64,000 nucleotides of DNA from Kryptolebias marmoratus (lineage: Eukaryota > Chordata > Actinopteri > Cyprinodontiformes > Rivulidae). The translations under genes were made by a program, and so were the position numbers. The stretch lies in assembly GCF_001649575.2 (NCBI RefSeq), contig NC_051436.1:11116482-11180481 (forward strand), in the 5' to 3' direction. The first letter of the stretch is position 1; each line of letters begins with the position of its first letter. Under the pieces are notes generated by a model that was not told the origin of the DNA, did no database searches, and saw only the letters and a list, made by a program, of their open reading frames with translations. Shown here piece after piece: positions 1 to 11,100 of this stretch.

Positions 1-681
1 TTTTTTTTTTTTTTTGGGCTCTTCTCTTTTTCCCCTGTTGCCTTAGCAAACAAAGAGAAAAATAATTAATCAATCAAAAAACACGATCAAAACATGTATG
101 AAACATTGCTCATTAATCAAAGAATGAGAAGAGCAAACCTCAATACACAATTGCAATACCACTCCCGGCCAGGGGCGGCGAAGGCGCACCCTTAGTGGCA
201 CGACGCAGCTTCTACTATGAGTAGAGCAACGTTAGCACAACAAAACACAGAGGCTACAAACAGCCTCGGAAAAAGTTGGTCCAGGAGAAAAACGGGAGTG
301 GAAAATACTCACAAACAACAGTCGAAGACTCACGGAACGCCAGAGGGGTGCCAGGGAAAACCAGCAGCCCAAATCAGCGCTTAAACGTGAGTAAATGGTG
401 AAAAACCAACACAAACCGGCACAAGCTCTCAGTGACCAGGAGGATAGAAAGAGGGTGAGTGTGTGCACGCGCCTCATTCATATAGGATGGGACGCGCACC
501 CACAGGTGTGATTAATTTGGCATAATGCTCCTGACCCGAGGGTTGTAGTCACATGGTTACAGGTTCACTGAAATGAAATAGAACCCACACGCGACGTGAG
601 GGAACACGGGAACCCCCCCCTTTAAACGCTCGACCTTCTCGCTGCCTCCGAAACAGAAAGGGACTGGTTAGCGTGACTCAC
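1..681. other. pcolce-like intron 2 (partial)
   Basis: This is non-coding sequence downstream of the second pcolce-like exon on the minus strand. It begins with a T run. I see no further CUB exon with good splice sites before the left edge, so the rest of the gene lies outside the window. Confidence 0.5.
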
Positions 682-790
682 AGTGATGTACCAGGTGCAT
701 TTACTGTTGGGTTTGTAGTAATTCGGGAAGCCCTCACTGGCCACGATGCCGGAGTCGGTCACCAGGTGGCCTCCGCAGGGGAACATTGGC
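682..790 (-). CDS. pcolce: pcolce-like exon 2: start of the first CUB domain
   Basis: The exon follows a TTTTCAG acceptor and ends at a GTGAGT donor; its 109 nt continue the frame of the signal-peptide exon. It encodes [19 protein letters not shown] followed by [13 protein letters not shown]. This is the opening of a CUB domain: CGG, then SEGFPNxYxPNxxCxW, with the first disulfide cysteine pair visible. From family knowledge, PCOLCE and PCOLCE2 begin the same way (CGG...SGxxxSEGFPxxYPPNxxCxWxIT) and have an exon junction at the same place. The remaining CUB1, CUB2 and netrin-like domains are outside the window. Other CUB proteins are possible, but the VASEGFPN spacing favours PCOLCE. Confidence 0.75.
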
Positions 791-1741
791 CTGAAAACAT
801 AAAAAAGATTCAAATAAGAGGAGAAAACTGCAGTGGGTTCGCTGTGTTGCCAGCTTGACTGAAGTAAAGTGAGGTAAAACTACACAAACAGAGTTCAATA
901 CCCACTGAAAACTACAGTGGCAGCCTGTGTGCATTAAGGCCACCATCTTGTGAGGAAAAAGTGTTTTTTTTTTTTGTTTGTTTTTAAGCAGCAGGACTGT
1001 CAATATACAGCCGTGTGCAGACGGTGCCACAAGAACGCTGTCAGGAGACACACTTAGCTGCAGCTAATAGGCACCATGAGAGGCTACAGCCACTTTCAGA
1101 TAAACACACATCAAAGCGGCTTCGGCTTTTCATTTGGCTGCCGATCCGAACGTCGACTCCTGCAGAGTCGGCTTCAAACCTCCCACTGTTTTTTGTTTTT
1201 TTTCCCCCCCTGAAACGATCCTCTCGTTAGGAGTCTGAGCTCTGTTGCGGTCCTCGTCCGGGGCCACATTTTGGCCGGGAACATCCCAGCGGTTGGGAGT
1301 CCCTCCCTTCAGACCCTCTGGAGCTGGGCAGGCCACAGGTATTTGTTTGTTTCGCAGAGTAAACTGCGCACACACAGAGCGCTCAATAAAACGACTGGGC
1401 AAACAAAACAAAACAAAAAAAAAGCAAAAATTTCAAACTCAGCTCACAAAGACGTGGATTATCTCGTGTTTTCTTTCCCTCAAAAGGGGCTATTGTACGC
1501 CTGCTCGCCTTAATCGCCACATCAGTTCCAGCAAGGCGTCCGCCCGCGTGTCTCTGTGTGTTTATGGGATGCCGACCGCGTCTCCCCGATACCGAAACCT
1601 CCTATTTCAGTGATTGAAACACAGCAATCAGGAGAGGGACGCACGCTCACAGATGTGGACGTAAAAAAACTGGAAAAAAACCCCACAGCTCTCCAGTTTG
1701 AGCGCATCCAAGCAAACCGCTCTCCCGCAGACACACCTTAC
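791..1741 (-). other. pcolce-like intron 1
   Basis: This is a 951-bp intron with a GTAAGG donor and a TTTTCAG acceptor. It is AT-rich with several A and T runs. No repeat or RNA gene was recognised. Confidence 0.6.
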
Positions 1742-1836
1742 CTCAAGTCAGTGCCGTTCGTCTGATTCTGAGCGCCAGCCTGTCCGAAGGTCAAAGCGAT
1801 GATGAGAAGGCCTGCCGTCCACACCCGGTCCTCCAT
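1742..1836 (-). CDS. pcolce: pcolce-like exon 1: start codon and signal peptide
   Basis: The start codon is at 1836-1834 and the exon ends at a GTAAGG donor after 31 codons plus 2 nt, the phase needed by exon 2. The product begins MEDRVWTAGLLIIALTFGQ. This is a typical secretory signal: a short charged start, a hydrophobic core (residues 8-17) and small residues before a likely cleavage near AGA|QNQ. An N-glycosylation site (NGT) follows. PCOLCE proteins are secreted extracellular glycoproteins that bind procollagen C-propeptides and raise the rate at which BMP1/tolloid proteases remove them. The gene has the same orientation as per1 and starts about 1.9 kb beyond the per1 polyadenylation signal. 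Whether it is the pcolce a, b or pcolce2 copy cannot be told from 67 residues. Confidence 0.75.
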
Positions 1837-2534
1837 CCTGCTGTCCTCTCCCTGTATCAGGAACGACGGGAGAGGAGGAGGAGGAGATGGGGAAGGAGGG
1901 AGCTGTTTCGGGGCGGAGGCGTGGAGAGGTGTTAAAGTTTGGAAAAAGGGAGGGGAGACGAGAGGGGAGGATGGAGGGAGTCGGAGTAAACCAAACCCAC
2001 GCCAGCAACAAGCGAGGCTCCTATTGAGAGGATGTTTGGTCCTCTTTTCGCTTCTTTAATGCAAACCTGAACACCTAAACAAACACCGACTCTATGTGAC
2101 GTTTAGTATCAGGAGTTCTTTGTTTTCTGACAGGTTTGGTAAATTAAACCTACTGCGGTGGACTTTGCGACCCCCCCCCAGCCTCTCCAGCAGCAGCTCC
2201 CCACGACCCGAAAACGAGAAGCGGGTAAAAGAAAACAGATGGATGGATTAACCGATCCCATTATTACCCGCTTAACTACTTGCCAACACAGGGAGCTAAT
2301 CAGCCAATCACACGGCAGCAACTCATTCGGGCGTGTAGACGTGGTGAAGACGACCTGCTGAAGTTCAAACGGCATCAGAATGAGGAAGAAAGGTTTGAGT
2401 GACTCTGAAGGTGGTGTAGTTGTTGGTGTTTCAGGAACTGCTGATCTGCTGGGATTTTAAGACACAGCCATCTTTAAGATTTAAAAAAAAAAAACTCTCC
2501 TGTGAGCAGGAGTTGTGAAAATGTAAATGTAACT
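1837..2534 (-). promoter_or_regulatory. Upstream flank of the pcolce-like gene
   Basis: The sequence just upstream of the pcolce-like start is purine-rich on the plus strand (GGAGGAGGAGG-like runs at 1870-1990) and should hold its 5' UTR and promoter. I see no convincing TATA box. Position is the only support. Confidence 0.3.
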
Positions 2535-3100
2535 TCTCTTAATTTGTTCACTTTAGTTTAGACCAACTTTAAAATATTCTACTAAGAAGAAAGAAAGGTG
2601 TTTAGAGTGTATAATGCTAATTAGCCTCTGTTAGCTCATCACTGTAAGAGTTAGCATGCTAACATTAGCCGAGTACCCTCGAAAGATCTTTAAACACAGT
2701 AGGCTGAAAATGTTTTTGTTTTTTCAATTATAACTTCTTTTATGTTTTCTCACTTTTGTTTAGTTTATAAACTTTAAATATTCTACCAAGTTAGAAAAAG
2801 GAAAAAACATTTACGGTGTATAAAGCTAATTAGCCTCTGTTAGCTTGTCACTGTAAGAGAGTAAGCACGCTAACATTAGCCGAGTACCCTTCAAAGACCT
2901 TTAAACACAGCAAGCTGAAAATGTTTATTTCAAATATATCTACTTTAATGCTTTCTCACTTTAGCTTAGACTACAAACTTTAAATATTTCACTAAGTTAA
3001 AAAAAGAAACAAAGTTTACAGTGTATAAAGCTAATTAGCCTCTAATTGTCACTGTGAGGGCGTTAGCATGCTAAGTTTAGCTTTTTTTTAATAGAGCTTT
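2535..3100. repeat. Tandem array, unit about 205-210 bp, nearly 3 copies
   Basis: The block GCTAATTAGCCTCT recurs at 2615, 2825 and 3030, so the periods are 210 and 205 bp. Each copy also carries a GTATAA...GCTAAT segment, a CACTGTAAGAG/CACTGTGAGGG segment and GCTAACATTAGCCGAGTACC (absent from the last, cut copy). The copies are diverged. No gene content is visible. Confidence 0.8.
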
Positions 3101-3731
3101 AAGCGCAGCTGTGGACCAGCTGTGTTTTTTGGTTTAAGTGTTGGTTAATTACAACGATTAGATCCCTTTGCACAGAATAAAGGGAAACCGGTTCAAATTA
3201 AAGGTAAACGGCCCAAAGCAGAAAGCAGACAGGAATCCTAGAAGGTTTGAAAAGAAATTATCCGTTAAAATATGTTTTGTTTGGGCACACAGACACCTAT
3301 CATTACTGTAAAAGTACATTTCTGTTTATTTAAAGCGAGTTTATTAGGGTTATAGCCGTCTGACAGTTTGATCCACACCTGTCCCAATCGTTGCCGTCGT
3401 CACGACGACCGTAATGTGCGATGGCCTCTGCGTTTGTCTGAGCGGAGGCATGCCTTTGTCTTTTTTAGCCTGCGGCGATCCCTCTGGGTTCAAACCACAG
3501 CTGAACAGAAGGAGGCTGCGGTCGGGGAAGGAAAGCAGCCGGCCCCGATCTGCTCCTTTTTCCTCCAGTCCGTTCTGGACGCTTTCTGTGTACTCGCCGC
3601 CAACTGTTGCGAAACGCCCGACCGGCAAAAATAGACGGCAAGGAGACGTCGAAGACTGAGCTGGAGGAGGAAGGGAGGAGGTGGAGGAAAGAAAGAAACC
3701 AAGCTTTGTGTTTTAAGACCGTTCAAGACAT
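3101..3731. other. Intergenic spacer between pcolce-like gene and per1 3' end
   Basis: Unique-looking sequence with several short overlapping ORFs on both strands that match nothing I recognise. I see no gene in it. Confidence 0.5.
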
Positions 3732-4819
3732 TTTATTGTCACCTTTTTTTTATTTTTGTACAAAGAGCTTCACAAAAAGTACGAAGAAGCTGTCGCAGAC
3801 GCCACGAAGCGGAGGACATCACACGACCAGATCGGTGCCACAGACAGGAGAAGAAGAAGAAGATAGTAAACATTTTCTAGTCTTTTAGGGCTTTTCGGAG
3901 TAGTGTCCAACTTTTTTTTTTTTTTTTCTTCCTTAAAACCCACGAGTAACCAAGAGAAGCCCACTAAATTCCTCCGACGGCTCCAAAATAAAATACTGTC
4001 TGTGATGCTTTCTTTTTTTTTTTCCACTGCTGATCGATCGGCGAGAGCCAAAGTGCGACAGGAAGTGAACGTGGACTCAAACCACCGGACTCCGGTGTGC
4101 AAAAAAATACACTTTCTGTTCCCGAACCAGTCATCTGATTGTTTAGTTTTTCTAATTAATAAAAACAACATAAAATTAACTTTTTTTTTACAGTGCTGAT
4201 TCATTTTAGGGCATTTTCCCCGTTTTTAAAGGGATAAAAGTGTAAAAAAAAATATGCATAAAAATTACCTGACTCTTACTGCAAATTTTCCTTTTTTATG
4301 TAAAAGTAGCTTTGTATTTATTTGATTTTTGTGTTTCTTTTTTTTTTTTTTACAAAATCTATTTTATTTATCTTTACAGGAGTTAAGGATCCCAGAAACA
4401 ATCAATCTGAAGAAAATCACATCTTTCTGTGGAGACGTTTCGTCCTCCTGACACAATCAAACTCGTCCTTTGATTAACTTTACAGCTCAAATAAATACAT
4501 CTAAAAAGGACGACAACAAGGGAGGAAAACACTAAATCACTCTCTAAAACTGAGTGCGTTTACATCTGGTGGTTTTTATACAACGAGCCCGAAGCGTTCG
4601 ACTCGAACGTCCCGCCTGCTGAGCGGCGAGCGGCGGCTGCTCGGATCAGCGTGCGCCTTAAAGTCCCCGGCGGAGCTGATTATTTGTTTTTTGTTTTGTT
4701 TTCCTTCTGTCAGCGTTCCGAGCTCGGAAAGTCCTGGAAGGTGCGCGTGTTTTCCTGCGGATCGGCAGAAAGGGTCGCGATGAACCCGAGCGTGTTTTCT
4801 CTCTTTTCTTTCTTAAATT
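3732..4819 (-). other. per1: per1 3' UTR with candidate poly(A) signals
   Basis: Sequence downstream of the per1 stop codon on the minus strand. AATAAA hexamers on the minus strand lie at 4368-4363, 4322-4317 and 3737-3732. The last one (ACAATAAAATGTC) has a tidy context and would give a 3' UTR of about 1.1 kb. The first 250 nt are CpG-rich and the rest AT-rich with ATTTA-like runs, which would fit a short-lived clock mRNA. The true cleavage site is not determined. Confidence 0.45.
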
Positions 4820-5119
4820 TTAAGTCTCGGTTTTTTCCTCGACCGTCTCTGAGATCACGCTCTGCTTCTCGGCTCTCGCGTCTCCGCCGTCCTCTTGTGT
4901 TTCCTGCTTTCGCACCTGCACCTCCTCGTCCTCCTCCTCCTCCTCGTCTTCGTCCTCTGGCCGAACGTCGTTCATGGCCGTCTCTGGGAGGTTCCTCTCG
5001 GCGGGGCCGGCGCCCTCCTCCTGAGCCTTCAGCACGGTGCACAGCTCCATCTCGTGGATCTCCACGTCGAACGGGGTGGCTGGAGGCACCGAGGGGGGAC
5101 ACTTGCAGCCGGCGCAGCC
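4820..5119 (-). CDS. per1: per1 coding exon 19: C-terminus and stop
   Basis: Starts GCAGCKC; the Cys-x2-Cys pair matches the PER residues known to share a zinc with CRY. It continues [11 protein letters not shown], then a run of acidic residues ([11 protein letters not shown]) encoded by GAG/GAC triplets, and ends ...ETVEEKTET with the stop at 4822-4820. Acceptor TTTCAG. The acidic tail is longer and simpler than in human PER1. Confidence 0.85.
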   Translation of the reverse strand, partial: GCAGCKCPPSVPPATPFDVEIHEMELCTVLKAQEEGAGPAERNLPETAMNDVRPEDEDEEEEEDEEVQVRKQETQEDGGDARAEKQSVISETVEEKTET

Positions 5120-8100
5120 CTGAAACCACAGAGAAAGCGGAGGGGTGCGGGGTTATTTTCAGTTCTGAGGGCGGCGGCGTGAATGTACCGTAGCATTTAG
5201 CGGCGCGGCTCACAGAGATGTTGATGGCCCGTGGCAGGCGACCCGTCCGGATCCAGGGGTGGACCTGGCTCAGCTCCTTCTTCTGGTCGTCTGTGAAGCG
5301 AGGCTGGTGTTTCTGCAGGCTCCTCAGGGCCTCGCGGTCCTTCTGCAGCACCGTCTCCATGTCCCTGTTGTTCACACGCAGGACAGGAGGGTCAGCGTTA
5401 AGGAGCTTTCTGTCACAACGTGGCTACAGGCTGGTTAGAATGCGCCAAAGTATTCAACGATGGCAGGCCATTGTTTCATATAATCAAACCACACTTCTGT
5501 CTTTAACCACCTTCTTTTCAACGGGACATTCTTACAAGTTTTAATTTAAGTATCTAAAACATTTCTAACGGTAAATATTACACTTCAAGGTCTCCACAAC
5601 TGAAACTGTATTCATAAAACAAAATAAGATATCCAAAACGCTTCAAAACAAGATTAAATGGCTTTTAACATTTAATATTTAGACTGAATATTTATTACAG
5701 ATATCTGTAATTAAACTCTCATGAGAAACTAACATTTCACATATTTACCTTGCAGCTGTTACAGGTAATAACTTCCATTAAATGTTTTATTTTAAAGTGT
5801 CGTCCCATCAGTTTCATCACAAATAACAACATATCTCCAGTTACTGATGTCTGAAATAGATTTTTAACCAGACCTGATATGATTAAAGGGTCTTTTTAGT
5901 CACATTTTTATTTTATACTTAAAATGATACTTGCAATATCTTGACGTAACAATGTTTTATAGGCATTTAAATGACTAATAAATACTTGTAGTTTTATTTA
6001 GGATTTGTTCCTCCTACATTAATAGATTTTACTTAAAGCTCCGCTCGTACCTGACAGGAAGCTGGTACGTCATCATGACCTTGTTGTCCGTGTTGGCCAT
6101 CAGCAGCCAGATGGGGTCCTGCAGGACGCACTTGATGAACTGCTCCTCGCCGCCGTCGCCCCCGCCGCTGCTGCCCCCTGCTGGCTGCTTGCGGGAGTGG
6201 TCGTTCTCCGACGAGTCGATGCTGCCGAAGTACTTGCTGGTGTGGCTGCCCTGGCTGCTGCCTGAGGGGGACGACACAGTTAAAACCTTAAAGTTAGGTT
6301 CACTGAGTTGGAACGAAACACGGCTGCTGGTCCATTAACACCGCTTTGTGTCCAAATGTTTAGTTTTTTAAAACTTCAATAAGTTCACATTCAATTTAAA
6401 ACTTCTACTTGTAAAACCTACAATGAATGTAAACACAATATAGTCAGTTTTGAACAGAAAAAAAAGTGTTTTCATGTCATAAACTGATGTATAAAAGTCA
6501 GATAACACTAGAAAGGCTGAAAATAAATTTGATCTATCTGACATTATGAACAAATATGTTAAAAATCAGAATCTCATTAATCACTAGAAAACTGAATCAT
6601 TCTGTTTGACTCAGATACACAGATTTTACGTTAATTAATTTAATGTGTAGTGTGTGTGTGTGTGTATATGAAACCAAAAGGACCCAGGTGCCTCTTTCTG
6701 ACAGGTCTGTAAATGTTATTTATTTACTGTACGATCCTCATAAAACAAATTAAACACGCGTCTGATGTAACTATGAATGGTAGCGGTTTCCCCTAAAACT
6801 AAGATATCTGCAGAAAAAAAACAAAAAAAACTTAGTTTGTGCCGCAGGCGTGTGACCAAAAACAACAATCAAAGAAACAAAAAGAAAACCACAGGTGCAG
6901 CTTTACTGAAAATGAAACGGAAACGCTCGTCAGAGACGCACAGAAAAGGAAACGGGGGGGTTTGTTCGGTCTGTGTGTGTCGGAAATGAGAACGGGGAAA
7001 AACCCCGAAAAAGAAGCAGCGGAACTAGATCCGGAGAAAAAGCTGTGAAGATGTTCCGAAGGGAGAACCAGACGGAAAAGATTAACTGGTGCTAAAAACC
7101 TAAAGAGTCGTGGGTTCATCGCGCTCGTCTTTCTGCGCCTACAGACAAATCAGAACGCTGTCTCAGTACTTCCTGTTTGTGGCAGACTGACCCACCAAGG
7201 ACTGTGAGAAGGTGCTGATGTCACCAGGAGCTGCAGCTCTGTGCAAAAGTCTCGAGTCATCCTCGTCCCCAAGCAGCCAGACTTTCTTGTAATTGTTAAA
7301 AGGAAGGTTTGACAAAGTTCTCCTTTGGACTTCAGCTGTTTTTTCATCCATTCTCTGTCCAGTTAGTAACATATTATCAAGTGAGTGCTTCAAAAAATAA
7401 TAAAGAACACTAATTCTATCAGATGAGCTGCATCTGAAAAACCAGACATGCTTCATCCTTTAGCTGATCGACTGAATGTCAAGTTAGCAGCTAAAATAGT
7501 TCTTTTAGAATCACCTCACTGGTGCTAAAATGCTTTTTAGTGTGTCAAACTGTGTTGTTTTAAATATTTCTGAATGTTTGATTCCAAGAACTAAAGCACA
7601 CGAGTCAAACTCTGTCCCTCGGGGGCTGATCTCCTGCATGTTTTAGACATTCTTGCTTTAAAACACCTGATTTAAACAGACGACTCGTGGGCGTGCTGAT
7701 GGAGAACTTGGTGATTTGGTGAGGAGGTGATTAAACCGTTAGAATGAGCATCAATAGAGACGCTCAGACATGATGGCGTTCAGCTGATCGGGATGTTTGA
7801 GTGTTTCAGATCGACTGAAACTGAGTTCAGAGAAAGTTTCTCACCAAGGATGAAGTCTTACTTTACAGCTTTGTCCAGAAAGATTTGGAGGGAGGATATA
7901 TTTACCTTACTGTGGCGATAATTCGCTGTCCGAGGCGGCGCGAACGGACGTATCCTGGCGAGCGGAGGGGGCAATTTTATCCCCTCACCAGGCGCAGCGG
8001 GTGGAGCCAGAGGGTGGTTAACTCTGCGGTGGCCATCTTGGTTTTTTGACGTGGCAACCCAAATTTCGACAGGGACTCGTGTCTAGACACATCTATGCAC

Positions 8101-11100
8101 CAAAATGGAAGTCGGCGTGTCGCTTATTTTTCAAGTTCAAGGACGGACGGAGAGCATTTCCAAGCCCCCGCTTTGTGTTGCAACGGGACAAAAAAAACAT
8201 TTAACATCAAGAGTCCCGCCCTTAGAGTCAAAAACGCTGCTGAAAATGTTCAATTTTTTTTTGTTTCAAGTCAAGCGGGTCAGATTACCTTGTTCAAGTT
8301 TAAAAATCAAAGACTGAGGTTACAGAAAAACAAGCATCAGTCAGCAGTAAAAAGCTGCTGTCGGCAGAACCCCACCTTCTCCAAAATAGACCACCGACAC
8401 ATGAAGTGGTTATGAAACCGTTTACATGACATCTGGACAGACAGAGCCCAGACCCTAAGTATAAAAAACTCACTCAAAGCATCAACAACAAAGAGCGTCG
8501 GGCTGTTTATGTAATGGTTTATGTAACGTTCTTGTTGTCAAACTGACTGACTGGAAATACGGATGTGATTTAGCACAGAAATGACTGTTCTGTGACCTGT
8601 GAAGACCGCTTTGACAGAAACTGTCTCTTAACGTCCATCGTGGTGTGTGTGGAGGAACAGAAACAACAACAAAACAAAAATTAAAAATCTACTGACTGGT
8701 GCCGCTGGTGCCCGAGGAGCTGCAGCCGTTGGAGCCGGAGCCCGAACCCGAGGACCTGGTGCCTGAGGACCCAGAGCCGGAGGCGGCCGAGCCGGTGCCT
8801 GAGCGCGAGTCTTCCTGCAGCAGCAGGTCCAGCAGGTCGCTGGAGGTGGACATGGCATCCTGGTTGGACTCGATCGCTTCAGCCTGAGTGAGACAAATTA
8901 ATGAATTTATTGTATTAAAAAGGAATCAATATCGCCCGCCGACTTTCTTGCACGAGTTTGAAACTAAGTTTTGAGAAATGAAAAGGGTGCAGCTCCTGGA
9001 AAGACAGTCAGTTAGCGCTCAGAGTACGTGCTGTGTATGACTCTCAGCTTTTAACTCAGTATCTGTAAAACTGACTGAATCAGAACTATTTTTTTGTCTG
9101 CTAAGGTTGATTAGCTGTGGCAGCCATCTTGAACTGGACTGGTTCCAACGTACAATGATTACAATAAGTGTCATTAAAATCCATCCACTGGTTCAGGAGA
9201 TATTTTGTTAACAGACTGTGAAAACCATACAAAGGCAAAAATCACTTACATTCTCAGCCTCCTTGGAGGTACCATCAGAGCTCCTCTGATTGGCTGGGTT
9301 CTGGCCCCCAGTGGCCCCGCCCTGTGCAGAAGGCGGGGCCTGCTGTGATGTCACCAGCGCCGCGGCGACCTCCAGGCGGCTGCTAGGTGGCTCCTCCAGC
9401 TGCAGCAGGTTGAGGGGTGAGGAGCAGCGGGACTGGAAGAGGGGGGACTCGGCCCCGTCGCGGTCTGCGGGCGTCTGAGTGAAGGACTGCGGCGTGCTGC
9501 TGCGGGACGGGGCGCACGTGCCCGGGACGGGGACTGGGTTGGACACGGAGGGGACAGGGACCGGGGGGATGCCGAAGTAATTGAAGTTGGGATTGTAGAA
9601 CTGTCCGGGCTGAGAAATGGGCGCCCCCATCTGGGGGAACATGTAGTTGGGCAGAACCAGGGCCATCATGGGAGGTACCATCTGGGTCGGGGGGAAACGC
9701 GACGGGTCGTGGACGGGGACAGGGACGGGGAGGGGCTGCGCGAGCGGCGGATAGACGGGGTAGATTGGAAGCATACCGGGGGCGAAGGGGGCGGAGGGAA
9801 TGCTGGCCTGGGAGCCCACAGAGGGCCAGGAGGAGGAGTTTGTGGGCGCTCCGAGGGGCCCGCCGAGCGACACGGGGACCGCAGTGGCTCGGGGGTCCTG
9901 ACGGTTCCCGTTCAGGCCTAATGAGCTGTGCTGGTCCGACGACTCCTGGTGCTTGAGTCTCTTTCCACCGCGGCCCCGTCTGTGACCGGTGCTTCCTCCT
10001 GCAGCCGGGTAATCCCGAGAACAGCGAACTCCTGAGGAGAGACAACAACACCAGGTTTAGTTTTTCACATCAGTCAGCTCATAACATCACATTTAAAGAT
10101 TCTTTGTAGTGTTTCAACTTTCTGTTCCTTAGTCAGAAATCATGATTGTTTTCCTGTTTATTTATTTAATGGTTTTCTAACTACATCTATTACTTCTAAC
10201 TACATCTATTAGTACTTTTAGCTACTGTAGTCTTTCATATAGCTAAATGTTCAGCTCGTTCAGGAGATGGGTGACTTTTGTTGTTTGTAACTTTCAAACT
10301 TTTCAAATGATTTACGTTTAATTACACCAAGATCTCAATTCCTTCAAAAACATTGTTCTCTAATGATGCCATTTTTTCTACATTTAGCTTTTAGCTAACC
10401 CTTTGATATTTTCAGCTTTTAGTTAGCCTTTTGTTAGTTTTAGATCTTAGCTACACTTTTACTACTTTAACTTTAAGATAAGATTTTGATATTTTTAATT
10501 AGCCTTTTGCTGCTTTTAGCTACAATTTTTCTACTTTTAGCGTTCGCTATTAGCCACCCTGTTGCTACTTAAGCTTTTTACTACATTTAGCTAGTCTTAT
10601 GCTACTTCTGGCTTCTAGCTTCCATTTTGCTACTTTTAGCTTTTCAGTAACTTTTTGATACAATGAGCTTTGACCTAGTGTTTGCCATTTTAAGCTTTTA
10701 ACTAACATTTTGCGTATTTTAGCTTGTAGCTAGTGTTCTGCTTCGTTTTGGAACTAACAGCTCAGTTTCAGCAGATTCAGCACTCGGGCGTCACGCTGCA
10801 GAAAAGCCTACTTCTTTAGTTATTAACAGTGATTATTAACGAGCAGAGTTTGGGTGTGAGCGTGTTTGTATTTGACCTCGGGACAGAGCAGCCGGGGTGG
10901 GGCAGTGCACAGTCGAAGACGTCGTCTGGTCCAAGACGCGCAGCTTGCTGAGATCCTTGAAGCGTTCGAGGAACGCCTGCTCCTCCTGCTGAGTGTGGGC
11001 GGACAGCACCTCCTTGGTCAGTCCTAGCCGGCTGGCTCCTCCTCCTCCTCCACTTCTCCAGCTGTCTCTCTCTGACTGACTGGCTTGAGCCTGAGGAGGA

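Noticed and set aside
3770..4204. 144-codon minus-strand ORF in the per1 3' UTR region
   Set aside because: Lys/Phe/Leu-rich from A and T runs, no recognisable domain, lies downstream of the per1 stop.
4710..5375. 221-codon minus-strand ORF
   Set aside because: It starts in per1 exon 18 in the right frame but then runs through the intron and crosses exon 19 in a wrong frame; the splice sites and the 4820-5119 reading are much better.
9383..10051. 222-codon minus-strand ORF, Arg/Pro-rich
   Set aside because: Out-of-frame shadow of the GC-rich per1 exon 15; the 9250-10031 frame carries the PER1 motifs.
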